Part shown: positions 17,078-26,298 of the stretch, piece by piece
Layout of the letters: every line of letters starts with the position of its first letter
How positions within the stretch are numbered: position 1 is the first letter of the stretch
Source: JANOMH01 sp031422295
GTDB taxonomy: Bacteria; Pseudomonadota; Alphaproteobacteria; Rhodobacterales; Rhodobacteraceae
Direction of reading: 5' to 3'
NCBI GenBank assembly: GCA_031422295.1
Contig: JANOQM010000056.1
Location: 1 to 64,000, forward strand
Length of the DNA: 64,000 nt
Translations under genes and position numbers: made by a program
The notes under the pieces: generated by a model
What the model saw: only the letters and a program-made list of their open reading frames with translations
The model's database searches: none
Told to the model about the DNA's origin: nothing

Positions 17078-18607
17078 TCATCTGCCGGTCCGCCGCAAGG
17101 TGGCGCGCCGGATCGCCACAAAGTTCAGATAGCTGATCGCCGCCACCACCACAAAAATCAGCAAGGTAATCGCACCTGCCAGCCCGAACTGCGTGCCGCT
17201 GTCATCAAAGGCCATGCGGTAGGTAAAGCTGGCCAGAATATCAGTGCCCCCCGCCGGAATGATCGTGCCCGGAATATCCGGCCCGCCCATGGTCAGCAGT
17301 AACACCAGCACGAGGTTGTTGAAATTGAACGCGAATGACGCGATCAACAATGGCAGGAACGGCGGCAAAATCTGTGGCAGTGTGATGGTGAAAAACACCC
17401 GCACCGACGATGCCCCTTCCAATGCGGCTGCTTTTTTATGGTCCTCGGGCACCGATTGCAGGAACCCCATCGCCAGCAGCATCATATAAGGATACCCCAG
17501 CCAGGTATTGACGATCAGCAGCATGACCCGCGCCAGTGAGGCGTCGGTAAACCAGTCCGGCCTGATCCCGAACAACCCTTCCAGGATCAGGTTGATCTCG
17601 CCGAAATTTTGGTTGAACAGGCCCCGGAACACCAGGATCGAGATAAACGCCGGGACCGCATAGGGCAGGATCAGCAAGATGCGATACAGCGTCTTGAACC
17701 GCAGATGCGGCCATTGCAGGATCACCGCCAGCGTGACGCCAAGCGCAAAGGTCAAGACCACGGACAGTGCCGCAAAAGTGACGGTCCACAGGAAAATCTG
17801 CAGCATCGGGCCGCGCACCCCTTGGGAGGTGAACACCCGTTCGAAATTGCCCCAGCCGATATTGACGCGCCAGCCGGGCGCAACTTCGGCCCCGTCCGCA
17901 TCGCGAAAAAACCCGGTGGCGGGGTCGGCGGTCAGGATTGCATCATCTGCCGTGCGCCGCAGGGTCTGGTCGCCGTTGCGCACATATTCCGGCGTGACGC
18001 TGGCAAAGGTACGCAGGCCCGAATTGACCAAGGGTGCGCCGTCCGGTGTGGTCAAGGTCAGCCCCTGCAACCCGTCGCGCAGTTTGATGGCATCGCGGGA
18101 GGTCAGCAATTCTGCGGGTGCAGCAGCAGGGCTAAGGGCTGCGGTCGCGATGCCGCTTAGCGCAACTGGGTCCGACAGCAACCCTGCGTCGGGCAGCCAG
18201 ATCCGGTAAGTCGCGCCATCAGCGGCCACGGAAAACGGCTGTTCCGTTGCGGGGTCGGCGATGCCCCGCACCGTCAGCACCTCGATCGCGCGGTCATAAG
18301 TCAGCAGGTTAAAGGATGAAAAGTTCGTAAAGCCCAGATAGATCGTGTACCCGACCGGAAAGGCGATGAATATCAGAACAGCGGCAATGCCGGGAAAGAT
18401 AAAGCGCGCGCCATAAAACCGGTTTGCGCCAAAGACGATGGCAAACCCGGTGGCAAGGGCCAACAGGATGGCACCAAATAACGGCTGCGACAGTTGGTAC
18501 AGATAGAAGGCCCCATACAGGATGATAAGGGTCACAAGTCCGACCAAGCCCAGTCGCAGCCACTGTGCTGGCGCAGGGTCAGTTTCGGTCTGGACCGTTG
18601 CCGTCAT
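17078..18607 (-). CDS. malF: Maltose-type ABC transporter, inner-membrane permease F
   Basis: 509-residue permease. Like enteric MalF, and unlike most sugar permeases (about 300 residues), it has extra N-terminal helices and a long periplasmic loop (about residues 95-240) before the transport domain; the EAA loop is KKAAALEGASSVRVFFTITLP. That loop contacts the binding protein in MalFGK2. ATG 18607 chosen; a TTG lies three bases upstream. A stable hairpin separates it from malE upstream. Confidence 0.92.
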   Translation of the reverse strand: MTATVQTETDPAPAQWLRLGLVGLVTLIILYGAFYLYQLSQPLFGAILLALATGFAIVFGANRFYGARFIFPGIAAVLIFIAFPVGYTIYLGFTNFSSFNLLTYDRAIEVLTVRGIADPATEQPFSVAADGATYRIWLPDAGLLSDPVALSGIATAALSPAAAPAELLTSRDAIKLRDGLQGLTLTTPDGAPLVNSGLRTFASVTPEYVRNGDQTLRRTADDAILTADPATGFFRDADGAEVAPGWRVNIGWGNFERVFTSQGVRGPMLQIFLWTVTFAALSVVLTFALGVTLAVILQWPHLRFKTLYRILLILPYAVPAFISILVFRGLFNQNFGEINLILEGLFGIRPDWFTDASLARVMLLIVNTWLGYPYMMLLAMGFLQSVPEDHKKAAALEGASSVRVFFTITLPQILPPFLPLLIASFAFNFNNLVLVLLLTMGGPDIPGTIIPAGGTDILASFTYRMAFDDSGTQFGLAGAITLLIFVVVAAISYLNFVAIRRATLRRTGR

Positions 18608-18644
18608 CAAAATCCCCCCGAACGATGCCCGCCAATCTTGAAAA

Positions 18645-18673
18645 GGCAGGCGGCGGTTGTGCCGCCACCTGCC
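18645..18673 (-). promoter_or_regulatory. malE-malF intercistronic stem-loop
   Basis: Twelve-pair stem (GGCAGG/CCTGCC and GGCGG/CCGCC with one wobble) and a five-base loop. On the minus strand it is followed by TTTT. It could be a partial terminator or an RNA-stabilising element that raises malE level over malF and malG. Confidence 0.7.
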
Positions 18674-18682
18674 CGGTCTGGA

Positions 18683-19852
18683 CTATTCGGCCAGAATACG
18701 CGCGGCTGCGTCGTTTAACGCATCAGCGGGTGTTGCCGCCCCGGTGGTGATATTGGTCAGGGCAGGGCCCATGGCCGACCAGAATGCACCCATTTCGGGG
18801 TTTGACGGCATTGGCACCCCAATGGCCGCAACCGCCAACATGCCCGCAACCAGTGGATCAGCCTGTGCCGCGGCAGCGGATGTATCGGCCAATGCGCCAA
18901 TGCCACCACCGGCGTTCCAGACTGCCAACCCTTCATCCACCGCCAGATAGTTTTCGATGAACTCGACCGCCAGATCGGCATTGGGAGATGCGGCATTGAT
19001 CCCCAAGGCTTGCACACCGAGGAACGGCGGGGACGCGTTGCCGCCAACTGTCGGGATCGGGGCCACGCCGATATTGATGCCCGCAGCCCGGTAGCCCGCC
19101 CATGACCATGGCCCGTTCAGGACCATCGCCACTTCGCCACCCGCCATGGATGCGTCCATCATGCCGTAATCCACGCCGGTCGGCAGCACGCCGGCATCAA
19201 ACAGCGATTTCAGCACTTCGGCCCCGGCAATTGCACCTTCGGTATTCACCCCGGTCATGGAACCATCATAGACGCCATCGACCTTTTGGAACGCATATCC
19301 GCCACCCGCCATCAGCATCGGCATGGTGAAATAGGTATTGTTGTAATCCCACAGGATTGGCTTGGTGCCTTCGGGCAAGGTCAGGTCGGCAATTTCTTCA
19401 AAAGACGCAGGCGGGGTGGGCATCAAATCCGCGTTGTAAATCAAGGTCACAGCCTCGACGCCCACCGGATAGCCCCAGACTTTGCCGCCAAAGCTGACGG
19501 CATCCATCGACGCTGGCAGCACACCGGCCACCCAGTCGGCGGACGGATTGACCGGGGCAATCAGGCCACCGGCGGCCCATTCGCCAAACCGGTCGTGTGC
19601 CCACAACACGATATCGGGGCCGTCGCCGGTGGCTGCGGCCTGCTGGAACTTGTCGGTCAGGTCGGGATCGACAACTTCGATCACCACTTCGACGCCCAGA
19701 TCGGCGGTAAAGGCTGCAGCGACCTGTGCCAAAGCGGCCTGATCGCGGTTTGCGCCGGTCCAGATCAACAGCTTGCCATCCTCGAACGCATAGGCCGGAG
19801 CGGCGGTCAGCAGCAGAACTGCGCCGACACTCAGAGCGTTGGAAAGTTTCAT
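18683..19852 (-). CDS. malE: Maltose-type ABC transporter, periplasmic binding protein
   Basis: 389-residue extracellular solute-binding protein of family 1. Signal peptide of 22 residues ending APAYA|FED. Mature part shows the MalE-like start KLLIWTGANRDQAALAQ, GPDIVLWAHDRFGEWA, and NYLAVDEGLAVWN near the C-terminus. First gene of malEFG; the promoter should lie in the 252-base space shared with the divergent LacI-type regulator. A leader AGGGAGGAATACC precedes the ATG. Confidence 0.93.
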   Translation of the reverse strand: MKLSNALSVGAVLLLTAAPAYAFEDGKLLIWTGANRDQAALAQVAAAFTADLGVEVVIEVVDPDLTDKFQQAAATGDGPDIVLWAHDRFGEWAAGGLIAPVNPSADWVAGVLPASMDAVSFGGKVWGYPVGVEAVTLIYNADLMPTPPASFEEIADLTLPEGTKPILWDYNNTYFTMPMLMAGGGYAFQKVDGVYDGSMTGVNTEGAIAGAEVLKSLFDAGVLPTGVDYGMMDASMAGGEVAMVLNGPWSWAGYRAAGINIGVAPIPTVGGNASPPFLGVQALGINAASPNADLAVEFIENYLAVDEGLAVWNAGGGIGALADTSAAAAQADPLVAGMLAVAAIGVPMPSNPEMGAFWSAMGPALTNITTGAATPADALNDAAARILAE

Positions 19853-20104
19853 GGTATTCCTCCCTTGGTTGTGCTAGTTTTTGATCCACAAGGTTTGATG
19901 ACCACAGGATCAGGACATCAATCCGCGCCCCTCCAGACGCATGATTCGCGGCGATACTACCAAAACTTCAAATTTTCTCAAAACGATTTAAATCTGGAAA
20001 AATGCTGCGATTGCAGTATTTACAGTTATTGTTGCCACATCGGATTTGCAGCGCTAGGCTGCAACTTGAAACGCTTTGAACGCACTACGCCGGACCGGAA
20101 CCCG
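19853..20104. promoter_or_regulatory. Divergent mal promoter region with two LacI-type half-site motifs
   Basis: Two copies of the LacI-family core AANCGNTT occur: AAACGATT at 19981 (within AAAACGATTT 19980-19989) and AAACGCTT at 20069-20076. They flank an AT-rich stretch that could hold the promoters, and the second lies 29 bases before the regulator ATG. There is also an inverted repeat GCAGC (20048-20052) / GCTGC (20058-20062). Operators are inferred from motif and position only. Confidence 0.5.
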
Positions 20105-21154
20105 ATGACCACCCTGAAAGAAATGAGCGCCGAACTGGGTCTGTCCGTGGCAACTGTCAGCCGGGCGCTGAACGGCTTTCCCGAGGTGAACGCCCGGACC
20201 CGGACCCGTGTACAGCAACTGGCCGATCAGATGGGCTATCAACCAAACCGCACCGCCCAACGCCTGGTCACTGGGCGGTCTGGCATGGTGGGGATGATCG
20301 TCAAGATCCGGCCCGACATGTCATCAGAGCAGACATTTTTCGAAATATTGACCGGATTGACCGCCGCCCTTGCCGCCCGTGACGTTGATCTTGTGCTGGC
20401 GGTGGATCAGGATGACGACCCGGTTGTGCCCTATGCCCGCATGCTGCAACGCGATATTCTTGACGGGTTCATCCTGAATGCGCCGGTGCCTGACGATCCG
20501 CGCGTGGCGTTCCTGCGGCAGCGGAAAATTCCGTTCGTGATGCATGGGCAAACTGCGGATATGGTTGATTATCCGTTTTACGGGATCGACAATAAACGAG
20601 TGACCGGGGATGCGGTCGATTTGCTTGCAGCCCTTGGGCACCGGCGGATTGCGCTGTTGAACGGCGAAACCCGGTTGGCCTATGCCACCGACCGTCTGGC
20701 CGGGTTTCGGGACGCGATCGCGGCCCACGCAATTGTCGTGCCAGAGTGGTGTATCACCAGCGATGTGCCGTCGGAAAGTTACGGCTATACCCGCGGGCTG
20801 GCCTTGCTGGCCGGACAGCAAGGGCCCCGCCCGACAGCCATTATCTGCGCCTCGACCCTGATTGCTGCCGGTGTGTTGCACGCAGCACGTGATCTGGGGC
20901 TGCGCGTGCCTGCCGACTTGTCGGTTATGGCCCATGATGATGCTTTGCCGCAATTGCGGGCCATCAACTTTGAACCCGCCCTCAGCGTCACCCGCGCCCC
21001 GATGCGCGAGGCCTGTGCGCCGCTGGCCAACCATCTGATCGATCACATCGAAGGGGCAGCGGCGATCACGTTGCAAACCCTGATCCGGGCCGCAGTGATC
21101 GTGCGAAAGTCAACTGGCCCTGTCCCCGCGCAAGGAAAAGTTCCATGGCCCTAG
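20105..21154 (+). CDS. LacI-family transcriptional regulator of the mal transporter
   Basis: 349-residue repressor. N-terminal helix-turn-helix LKEMSAELGLSVATVSRALNG, hinge region GYQPNRTAQRLVTGRSG, then a periplasmic-binding-protein-like effector domain. ATG 20105 places the helix-turn-helix at residue 3, the usual position; the open frame upstream runs through malE and is rejected. It lies between malEFG (divergent) and malK (10-base overlap), so sugar-responsive control of both transcripts is likely. Confidence 0.9.
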   Translation: MTTLKEMSAELGLSVATVSRALNGFPEVNARTRTRVQQLADQMGYQPNRTAQRLVTGRSGMVGMIVKIRPDMSSEQTFFEILTGLTAALAARDVDLVLAVDQDDDPVVPYARMLQRDILDGFILNAPVPDDPRVAFLRQRKIPFVMHGQTADMVDYPFYGIDNKRVTGDAVDLLAALGHRRIALLNGETRLAYATDRLAGFRDAIAAHAIVVPEWCITSDVPSESYGYTRGLALLAGQQGPRPTAIICASTLIAAGVLHAARDLGLRVPADLSVMAHDDALPQLRAINFEPALSVTRAPMREACAPLANHLIDHIEGAAAITLQTLIRAAVIVRKSTGPVPAQGKVPWP

Positions 21155-22233
21155 ATCAACCCACAGCACAATTCGCATTGCAGACAAAAGGTTTAGTCAA
21201 AAGTTACGGTGCCGTGCCCGTGCTGCACGCGATTGATCTGGCGATGGCACCGGGTGAGTTTCTGGTACTGGTCGGCCCGTCCGGCTGTGGTAAATCGACT
21301 TTGCTCAATTGCATTGCGGGCCTTGAAGAAATCAGCGGCGGCACCTTAATGATTGGTGGCAAGGATGTGACCGCCGTGCCACCAAAGGACCGCGACATCG
21401 CCATGGTGTTCCAAAGTTATGCCCTGTATCCGACGATGACTGTGGCGCAGAACATCGGCTTTGGGATGAAAATCCGCCGGGTGCCAAAGCCGCAGATCGC
21501 CACCAAAATCGCCGAAGTCGCCCGGCTGTTACAAATCGACCATCTGCTCGACCGCCAGCCCAGCCAGTTGTCCGGCGGTCAGCGGCAGCGCGTGGCGATG
21601 GGCCGTGCCTTGGTGCGTAACCCCAAACTGTTCCTGTTTGACGAACCCCTTTCCAACCTTGACGCCAAGCTGCGGGTCGAAATGCGCGCCGAGATCAAGC
21701 GCCTGCATAAACGCACTGCCACCAGCATTGTCTATGTCACCCATGACCAGATCGAGGCGATGACGCTGGCCACCCGGATCGTGGTGATGAAGGGCGGCCA
21801 TGTGCAGCAGATCGGTACGCCGCAAGAGATTTACGAACAACCCGCCAATACCTTTGTCGCCGATTTCATGGGCTCACCGCCAATGAACCTGATGCCGGCC
21901 ACTGTGACGTCCACCGGGTTGACGGTCGGCGCGACGCCTTTGGCGATGCGGGCGGGCTGGACCCGCGCCAACCTGCCAACCGAGGTGACATTGGGAATCC
22001 GGCCCGAGCATTTCAGTATTGCAACCGCAACCCCGGATCTGACCATCGTGCCGACGATGATCGAAAATACCGGGGCCGAAAGTTATATCAGCTTTGACTT
22101 GGGTGGAACGTCGATCACCGCCAAAGTGCCGGGGCGGATGGCCGAAGATAGCACAGTGCCGATTGGACTGGCCGTTGCGCGGGGCGCGTTGTGCCTGTTC
22201 GATCCGGTAACTGGGCTGCGGATTTCCCGTTAA
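21145..22233 (+). CDS. malK: Maltose/sugar ABC transporter ATP-binding protein
   Basis: 362-residue ATPase of the MalK/UgpC group. Walker A GPSGCGKS at residues 44-51, signature LSGGQRQR near 143, Walker B LFLFDEP, switch THDQ, and a C-terminal TOBE-like regulatory domain beginning near PANTFVADFMGSPPMN. It overlaps the LacI regulator by ten bases and probably energises MalFG encoded divergently. Confidence 0.93.
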   Translation: MALDQPTAQFALQTKGLVKSYGAVPVLHAIDLAMAPGEFLVLVGPSGCGKSTLLNCIAGLEEISGGTLMIGGKDVTAVPPKDRDIAMVFQSYALYPTMTVAQNIGFGMKIRRVPKPQIATKIAEVARLLQIDHLLDRQPSQLSGGQRQRVAMGRALVRNPKLFLFDEPLSNLDAKLRVEMRAEIKRLHKRTATSIVYVTHDQIEAMTLATRIVVMKGGHVQQIGTPQEIYEQPANTFVADFMGSPPMNLMPATVTSTGLTVGATPLAMRAGWTRANLPTEVTLGIRPEHFSIATATPDLTIVPTMIENTGAESYISFDLGGTSITAKVPGRMAEDSTVPIGLAVARGALCLFDPVTGLRISR

Positions 22234-22339
22234 TCTGACTCGCCACAATCGTTGACAGCGCTTGGGCCCGGTCACTGCGGTAAAGGCTGGCCCTGCACGC
22301 AAACGCATGGCTTAAGCTTGGGGAAGGGCTTGGTGCTGG

Positions 22340-22879
22340 ATGATTGCCGCCACCTATAACTACTTGCTGGTGGGCATTTCGGTTCTGGTTGCGATGATGT
22401 CCGCCTTTACCGGGCTTAGCCTGACGCGAAACCTGTCGGCACAGCCGCTGCGCCAACGGCAGGTGCGCATTATCATGGCCGCGATTGTCGTCCTATTGAC
22501 CGCTTTTGTGATTTCGTGCGCGTTTTTGCTGACTGGGGCCAGTTTCATGACCCGGGCATGGGGTGGCGCGGACATTCCGGACGTGGCAGGCAGGCCCACG
22601 CAACCGTTGGTCAGCCAACCTATATCCGCGCGGGAGTTTTACCATGGGCGTTGTGATACCGCCCATGCCGATGACGAAATTCTGGTGGCCGTTGACATGG
22701 CCCGGCCGGTCGGCGCGTACGCCTATGAAAAACAAAAGTGCAAGATCGGCGATTATGCGACGGCGGTGCCGCTGTACAAATCTGCCGTGCCGGGGCCCGT
22801 GTTGGCGCGGCCTCGATCGCGATAACCAATCTGTCGGACGTGCCGGTCTGGTCTGCCGCTGCCGGGGTCGCGCGCCCGT
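22340..22879 (+). pseudogene. coxM: coxC-coxM remnant: MHYT-helix fragment fused to CO dehydrogenase medium subunit fragment
   Basis: The open frame 22340-22825 is a chimera. Residues 1-50 (TYNYLLVGISVLVAMMSAFTG) match the first helices of an MHYT sensor domain, as in CoxC, and residues 51-70 resemble its last helix; the helices between are missing. From residue 97 (REFYHG, then ADDEILVAV and AYEKQKCKIGDYATA) it matches the FAD-binding medium subunit CoxM, which continues in another frame as [15 protein letters not shown] (22825-22869). At least two deletions and one frameshift are needed. CoxM normally carries FAD in the CoxMSL enzyme. Not functional. Confidence 0.8.
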
Positions 22880-23029
<150 letters not shown>

Positions 23030-23435
23030 ATGACCGGAACCCAAGCCATGATGAACGGGTTCCCAACCCGGATCAACCCGATGATCATCGAGGGCCAGGT
23101 GCAGGGCGGGGCAACCGAGGCCTATGCTATCACGATGGGCTAGGAAATTGCCTATGACGAAATGGGCAATTGCAAGACCGGCACTTTGATGGATTTCTTT
23201 CTGCTCGCCGTGTGGGAGACGCCGTATTACACAACGGACCACACCGTAACTCCCCAGTCCGCACCACCCGATCGGGGCTAAATGCGTGGGTAAAAGTCCT
23301 AATGTCGGCGGGGTTCCTGCATTTTCCGACGCAGTGCATGATGCGTTCAAGCCCTTTGGTCTGACCCAAAGCCATATGCCGCATGACCACTGGCGGATCT
23401 GGCGGATTGCCAATCAACTTGGCCTGCATGGCTAA
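23030..23435 (+). pseudogene. coxL: coxL remnant: CO dehydrogenase large molybdenum subunit, form I
   Basis: Only the last 130 or so residues of about 800 survive. Readable blocks: TRINPMIIEGQVQGGATEA, in-frame TAG (23141-23143) in place of Gln, DEMGNCKTGTLMDFFL, DHTVTP, a one-base frameshift near 23252, SPHHPIGAKCVGKSPNVGG, and the form I C-terminus PFGLTQSHMPHDHWRIWRI. The catalytic glutamate of the GVGES motif (Glu763 in Oligotropha CoxL) is Lys here. The Mo-cofactor and AYxCSFR active-site regions are deleted. The order M-S-L supports form I. Confidence 0.9.
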
Positions 23436-23438
23436 GCG

Positions 23439-24074
23439 ATGACCGCGTGGCGCGATCTGCAGGGGCAGCTTTCGGCGGCGGGATATGTTGCCGCCGATGA
23501 TCTGGCCATGGCCCCGCATCTGGCGCTGATGTTGCGCCGACCTTTGCTGCCGGAAGGGGCGGCAGGGGTGGGCAAAACGCAGATTGCCCGGACCCGGGCC
23601 ACGATGAAGGCCACCAGATTGATCCGGCTGCAGTGTTACGAAGGGCAGGACGCAGGCCATGCGATTTATGAATGGAACTATCAGCGCCAGCTATTGGCGA
23701 TCCGGGCCGGGGCTGGCGAAACTGCGGATGCCGTCGAGGCGCGGGTGTTTTCGGAACGCTATTTGCTGGAACGCCCGTTGCTGGCCGCCATCCGGCAACC
23801 CACAGCCCCAGTCCTGTTGATCGACGAGATTGACCGGGCGGATGCCGAATTTGAGGCCTATCTGCTGGAAATTCTGTCGGACTATCAGTTCACGATCCCC
23901 GAACTTGGCACCACAACCGCCACAGCCCGGCCAATAGTGATCGCGACGTCAAACGACACGCGCGATCTGTCGGACGCACTGCGCCTCCGCCGCATTTATA
24001 CCTATGTCGACTATCCCGACCGGGCCACCGTGACACCCGAGGCTGCACAGCGCCTGGCCGGCAAAGCTGCCTGA
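23439..24074 (+). pseudogene. coxD: coxD-like AAA+ ATPase with internal deletion
   Basis: The frame is open for 211 residues. Walker A GAAGVGKT (about 40-47) and Walker B VLLIDEIDRAD (about 127) are intact, and RLIRLQCYEG and IYEWNYQRQLLAIRAG are typical of CoxD, a MoxR-type ATPase needed to mature the CO dehydrogenase active site. CoxD is normally close to 300 residues; here YVDYPDRAT is joined directly to a terminal TPEAAQRLAGKAA, so about 60-80 residues of the lid region are lost, and the usual RRRC segment reads RLRR. It may still be translated but is unlikely to work. Confidence 0.75.
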
Positions 24075-24796
24075 TGCCGGTCACACGTTTTCCCATATGT
24101 GAAACCACGCTGGGCCGACTGGCTGGTTTCATGGCGCATCTACGGCTGAACGGGCTGGCCCTGGGTGTGCAGGATACCGGGCTGGCCATGGCCGCATTGG
24201 CGCAGGTCAGGGCCATCGATAAACCCGAGGTCCGATTTGCGCTCAAGGCGATATGCACCAGCACCGCCGATGATTTCGCCCGGTTTGATGCATTGTTTGC
24301 GGCCTATTGGTTCAATGCGGGGCGCGAAAAGGCTGGTAAGACCGGGGCCGGTAATGACCGGAAAAGATCGGCGCAGATCACTGAACAGGATGGTTTGGCG
24401 GGGTCCGGACAGGCCGAACGACCAGACACCGACGGGGCAGGGGCGGCACCGCAGGACGGACAGGGCCGATTGGTGGGCTCGTGTATCCGCAATCTGATGC
24501 ATGTCGATTTGCGCGAGGTGGTGGACAAGGCCGATCTGGCCCGGGCCGAAGGCGTGGCCGCCGATCTGGCGCGCGCAATCCGTGACCGGCGGTCGCGGCG
24601 GCGCAAGGCGGCACGCCGGGGTGAAAGGCTGGATTTGCGCCGGATCATCCGCGCCAGTCTGGCCACCGGCGGTGATCTGGCCCGGCTATACCACCGGCAC
24701 CGACCCGACCGATCCATGCAAATTGTGTGCCTGTTTGATGTATCTGGGTCCATGTCGGTCTAAGCGCGGGTTTTTCTGTCTTTTCTCAAGGGGCTA
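24074..24796 (+). pseudogene. coxE: coxE remnant: VWA-domain protein, truncated
   Basis: CoxE is the von Willebrand A partner of CoxD (about 390 residues). Here the frame starts with ATG 24074, overlapping the coxD stop by one base, and holds the N-terminal helical part up to the MIDAS start IVCLFDVSGSMSV. A TAA (24761-24763) replaces the following Tyr codon; the frame then continues ARVFLSFLKGLM and is cut off by a deletion that joins it to coxF. The rest of the VWA domain is missing. Confidence 0.82.
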
Positions 24797-25433
24797 ATGA
24801 CCGCCGACAGCACGATTTCCGAGGGCTGGATCGGCGGCGGCTGCGCGCGGGGGGCAGTGATCACGGCGGCGGCAGGAGCACTATTGGACGGTCAGCCCCG
24901 GTCAATACAAGGCAGCCTCGCGGATGTGTTGGCCGCCCAAGGGGTCAGCGCAGGTGACATTCGCGATGGCCCGCAATTCCTGCCCCAGTAAGGGGAAAAT
25001 GGACACCTTCATTGTGCCGATGATCCCACCACCCGCCATGGCGGTGTGTGGTGCCAGCCCGGTGGCGTTGACGTTGGCGTTGCTGGCGCTGGGCCCGCAG
25101 TTTGGATTTGCGGCCTTTGCGGCGGACCCATCTGCGCCAGATGTCGCCCGCGATATCACCGTCGCGACCCAAGGGCCCGGTGACGAGGCGGCACTGAAGG
25201 ACGCGCAAACTGCCCCTGCTACCTGTCGCGCTTTTGTTGGAAGCCGGGCCAAAACCGCCACCCTGAGCGTCAAACCTGCGGCAGATGTCCCGCCCGAGGC
25301 GCTTGCCGGTTTACACGCCCCGGCGGGGCTCGATCTGGGGGCGATAACGCCCGAGGAAATTGCCATGTCGATATTGGCCCAAATGATCAGCCACCGGCGA
25401 CAAGGCCAACGATTGGCACAGCGGCGATCATGA
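24797..25433 (+). pseudogene. coxF: coxF remnant: XdhC/CoxI-family protein
   Basis: Two frames together give an XdhC-like protein: STISEGWIGGGCARGAVITA (from 24797), then after a frameshift near 24970, ARNSCPSKGKMDTFIVPMIP, VCGASPVALTLALLA (Rossmann part) and the C-terminal FVGSRAKTATL and HAPAGLDLGAITPEEIAMS. The N-terminus is lost at the junction with coxE. The middle is shortened and altered. CoxF takes part in cofactor assembly. Confidence 0.8.
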
Positions 25434-25544
25434 TAAAACGCCTGTGGCACTGGTTTTGCACTTGCCCCCCGGGGGCCGCCACCCCTACTGAAAGGGCTGA
25501 CCTTTTGGCCGCGATCAAATTTCCCTGTTGTTAGGACACGCCCC

Positions 25545-26033
25545 ATGGCACTGGAACTGAAAGACGACATCCTGATCGCCGCCCCGCGCGACCGGGTCTA
25601 TGCGGCCCTGAATGACACGGCAACGCTGCAAAGGGCGATCCCCGGCTGCGAGGAACTGATCCGCCATTCGGAAACGGATCTGGAAGCCAAGGTCGTGCTG
25701 AAAATCGGTCCGGTCAAGGCCCGCTTTGCAGGCAAGGTCACACTGGACCAGACCGGGGCCCCCGGCAGCTTTTCCTTGCGCGGTGAAGGGTCTGGCGGGG
25801 TAGCAGGCTTTGCCAAGGGCGGGGCAGTGGTGACCTTGGAGGACCGGGGCGCGGAAACTTTGCTCAGTTACAATGCCAGCGCCGATGTCGGCGGCAAGAT
25901 TGCGCAACTGGGCAGCAGGTTGATCGCCGGAACTGCCAGAAAGTTGGCCGATCAGTTTTTTACCGCCTTTGCCGCTGAGGTTTCTGCCGCTGAAGCCACG
26001 ACCACCGAAAACGGGCCTGCGGAACAGGTCTGA
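25545..26033 (+). CDS. coxG: CoxG-like SRPBCC protein, apparently intact
   Basis: 162 residues of the SRPBCC/CoxG family (LKDDILIAAPRDRVYAALND at the start, IPGCEEL, FAGKVTLDQ, GGVAGFAKGGA, GGKIAQLGSRLI). CoxG is proposed to recruit CO dehydrogenase to the membrane. It is the only member of the local cox cluster without visible damage, with a normal start and full domain. It might persist by chance or serve another molybdo-hydroxylase. It is followed by tRNA-Tyr on the opposite strand. Confidence 0.88.
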   Translation: MALELKDDILIAAPRDRVYAALNDTATLQRAIPGCEELIRHSETDLEAKVVLKIGPVKARFAGKVTLDQTGAPGSFSLRGEGSGGVAGFAKGGAVVTLEDRGAETLLSYNASADVGGKIAQLGSRLIAGTARKLADQFFTAFAAEVSAAEATTTENGPAEQV

Positions 26034-26053
26034 CAAGATGATATGGTGAACGG

Positions 26054-26137
26054 TGGTGGGCGACCCTGGAATCGAACCAGGCGTGGGTTTCCCCGGCGGA
26101 GTTACAGTCCACTGCCGCACCTTGCAGCTCGTCGCCC
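26054..26137 (-). tRNA. tRNA-Tyr (GTA)
   Basis: 84-base minus-strand gene including encoded CCA (TGG at 26054-26056). Acceptor stem GGGCGAC pairs with GTCGCCC. The anticodon loop reads CTGTAAC with anticodon GTA, and a long variable arm is present as expected for bacterial tRNA-Tyr. T-arm GGTTCGATTCC is standard. Confidence 0.96.
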
Positions 26138-26298
26138 ACGGATCATGCCTTACAAAGCCATGATGCGAGGCTGCTGATAGTCGGCCCGCCAAAAGCCGTC
26201 AACAGGAAAATCCCTGCGTTGCTGCGGTGGAACGGGACCCTTGCGCTTGGGTCTGGCTCCGCGCATTGAGGGATCAGAACCAGTGCAGGGGACGGGGC

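Noticed and set aside
19286..20104. Open frame upstream of the LacI regulator giving a 622-residue protein
   Set aside because: It runs antisense through malE; the helix-turn-helix and a normal family length fit ATG 20105.
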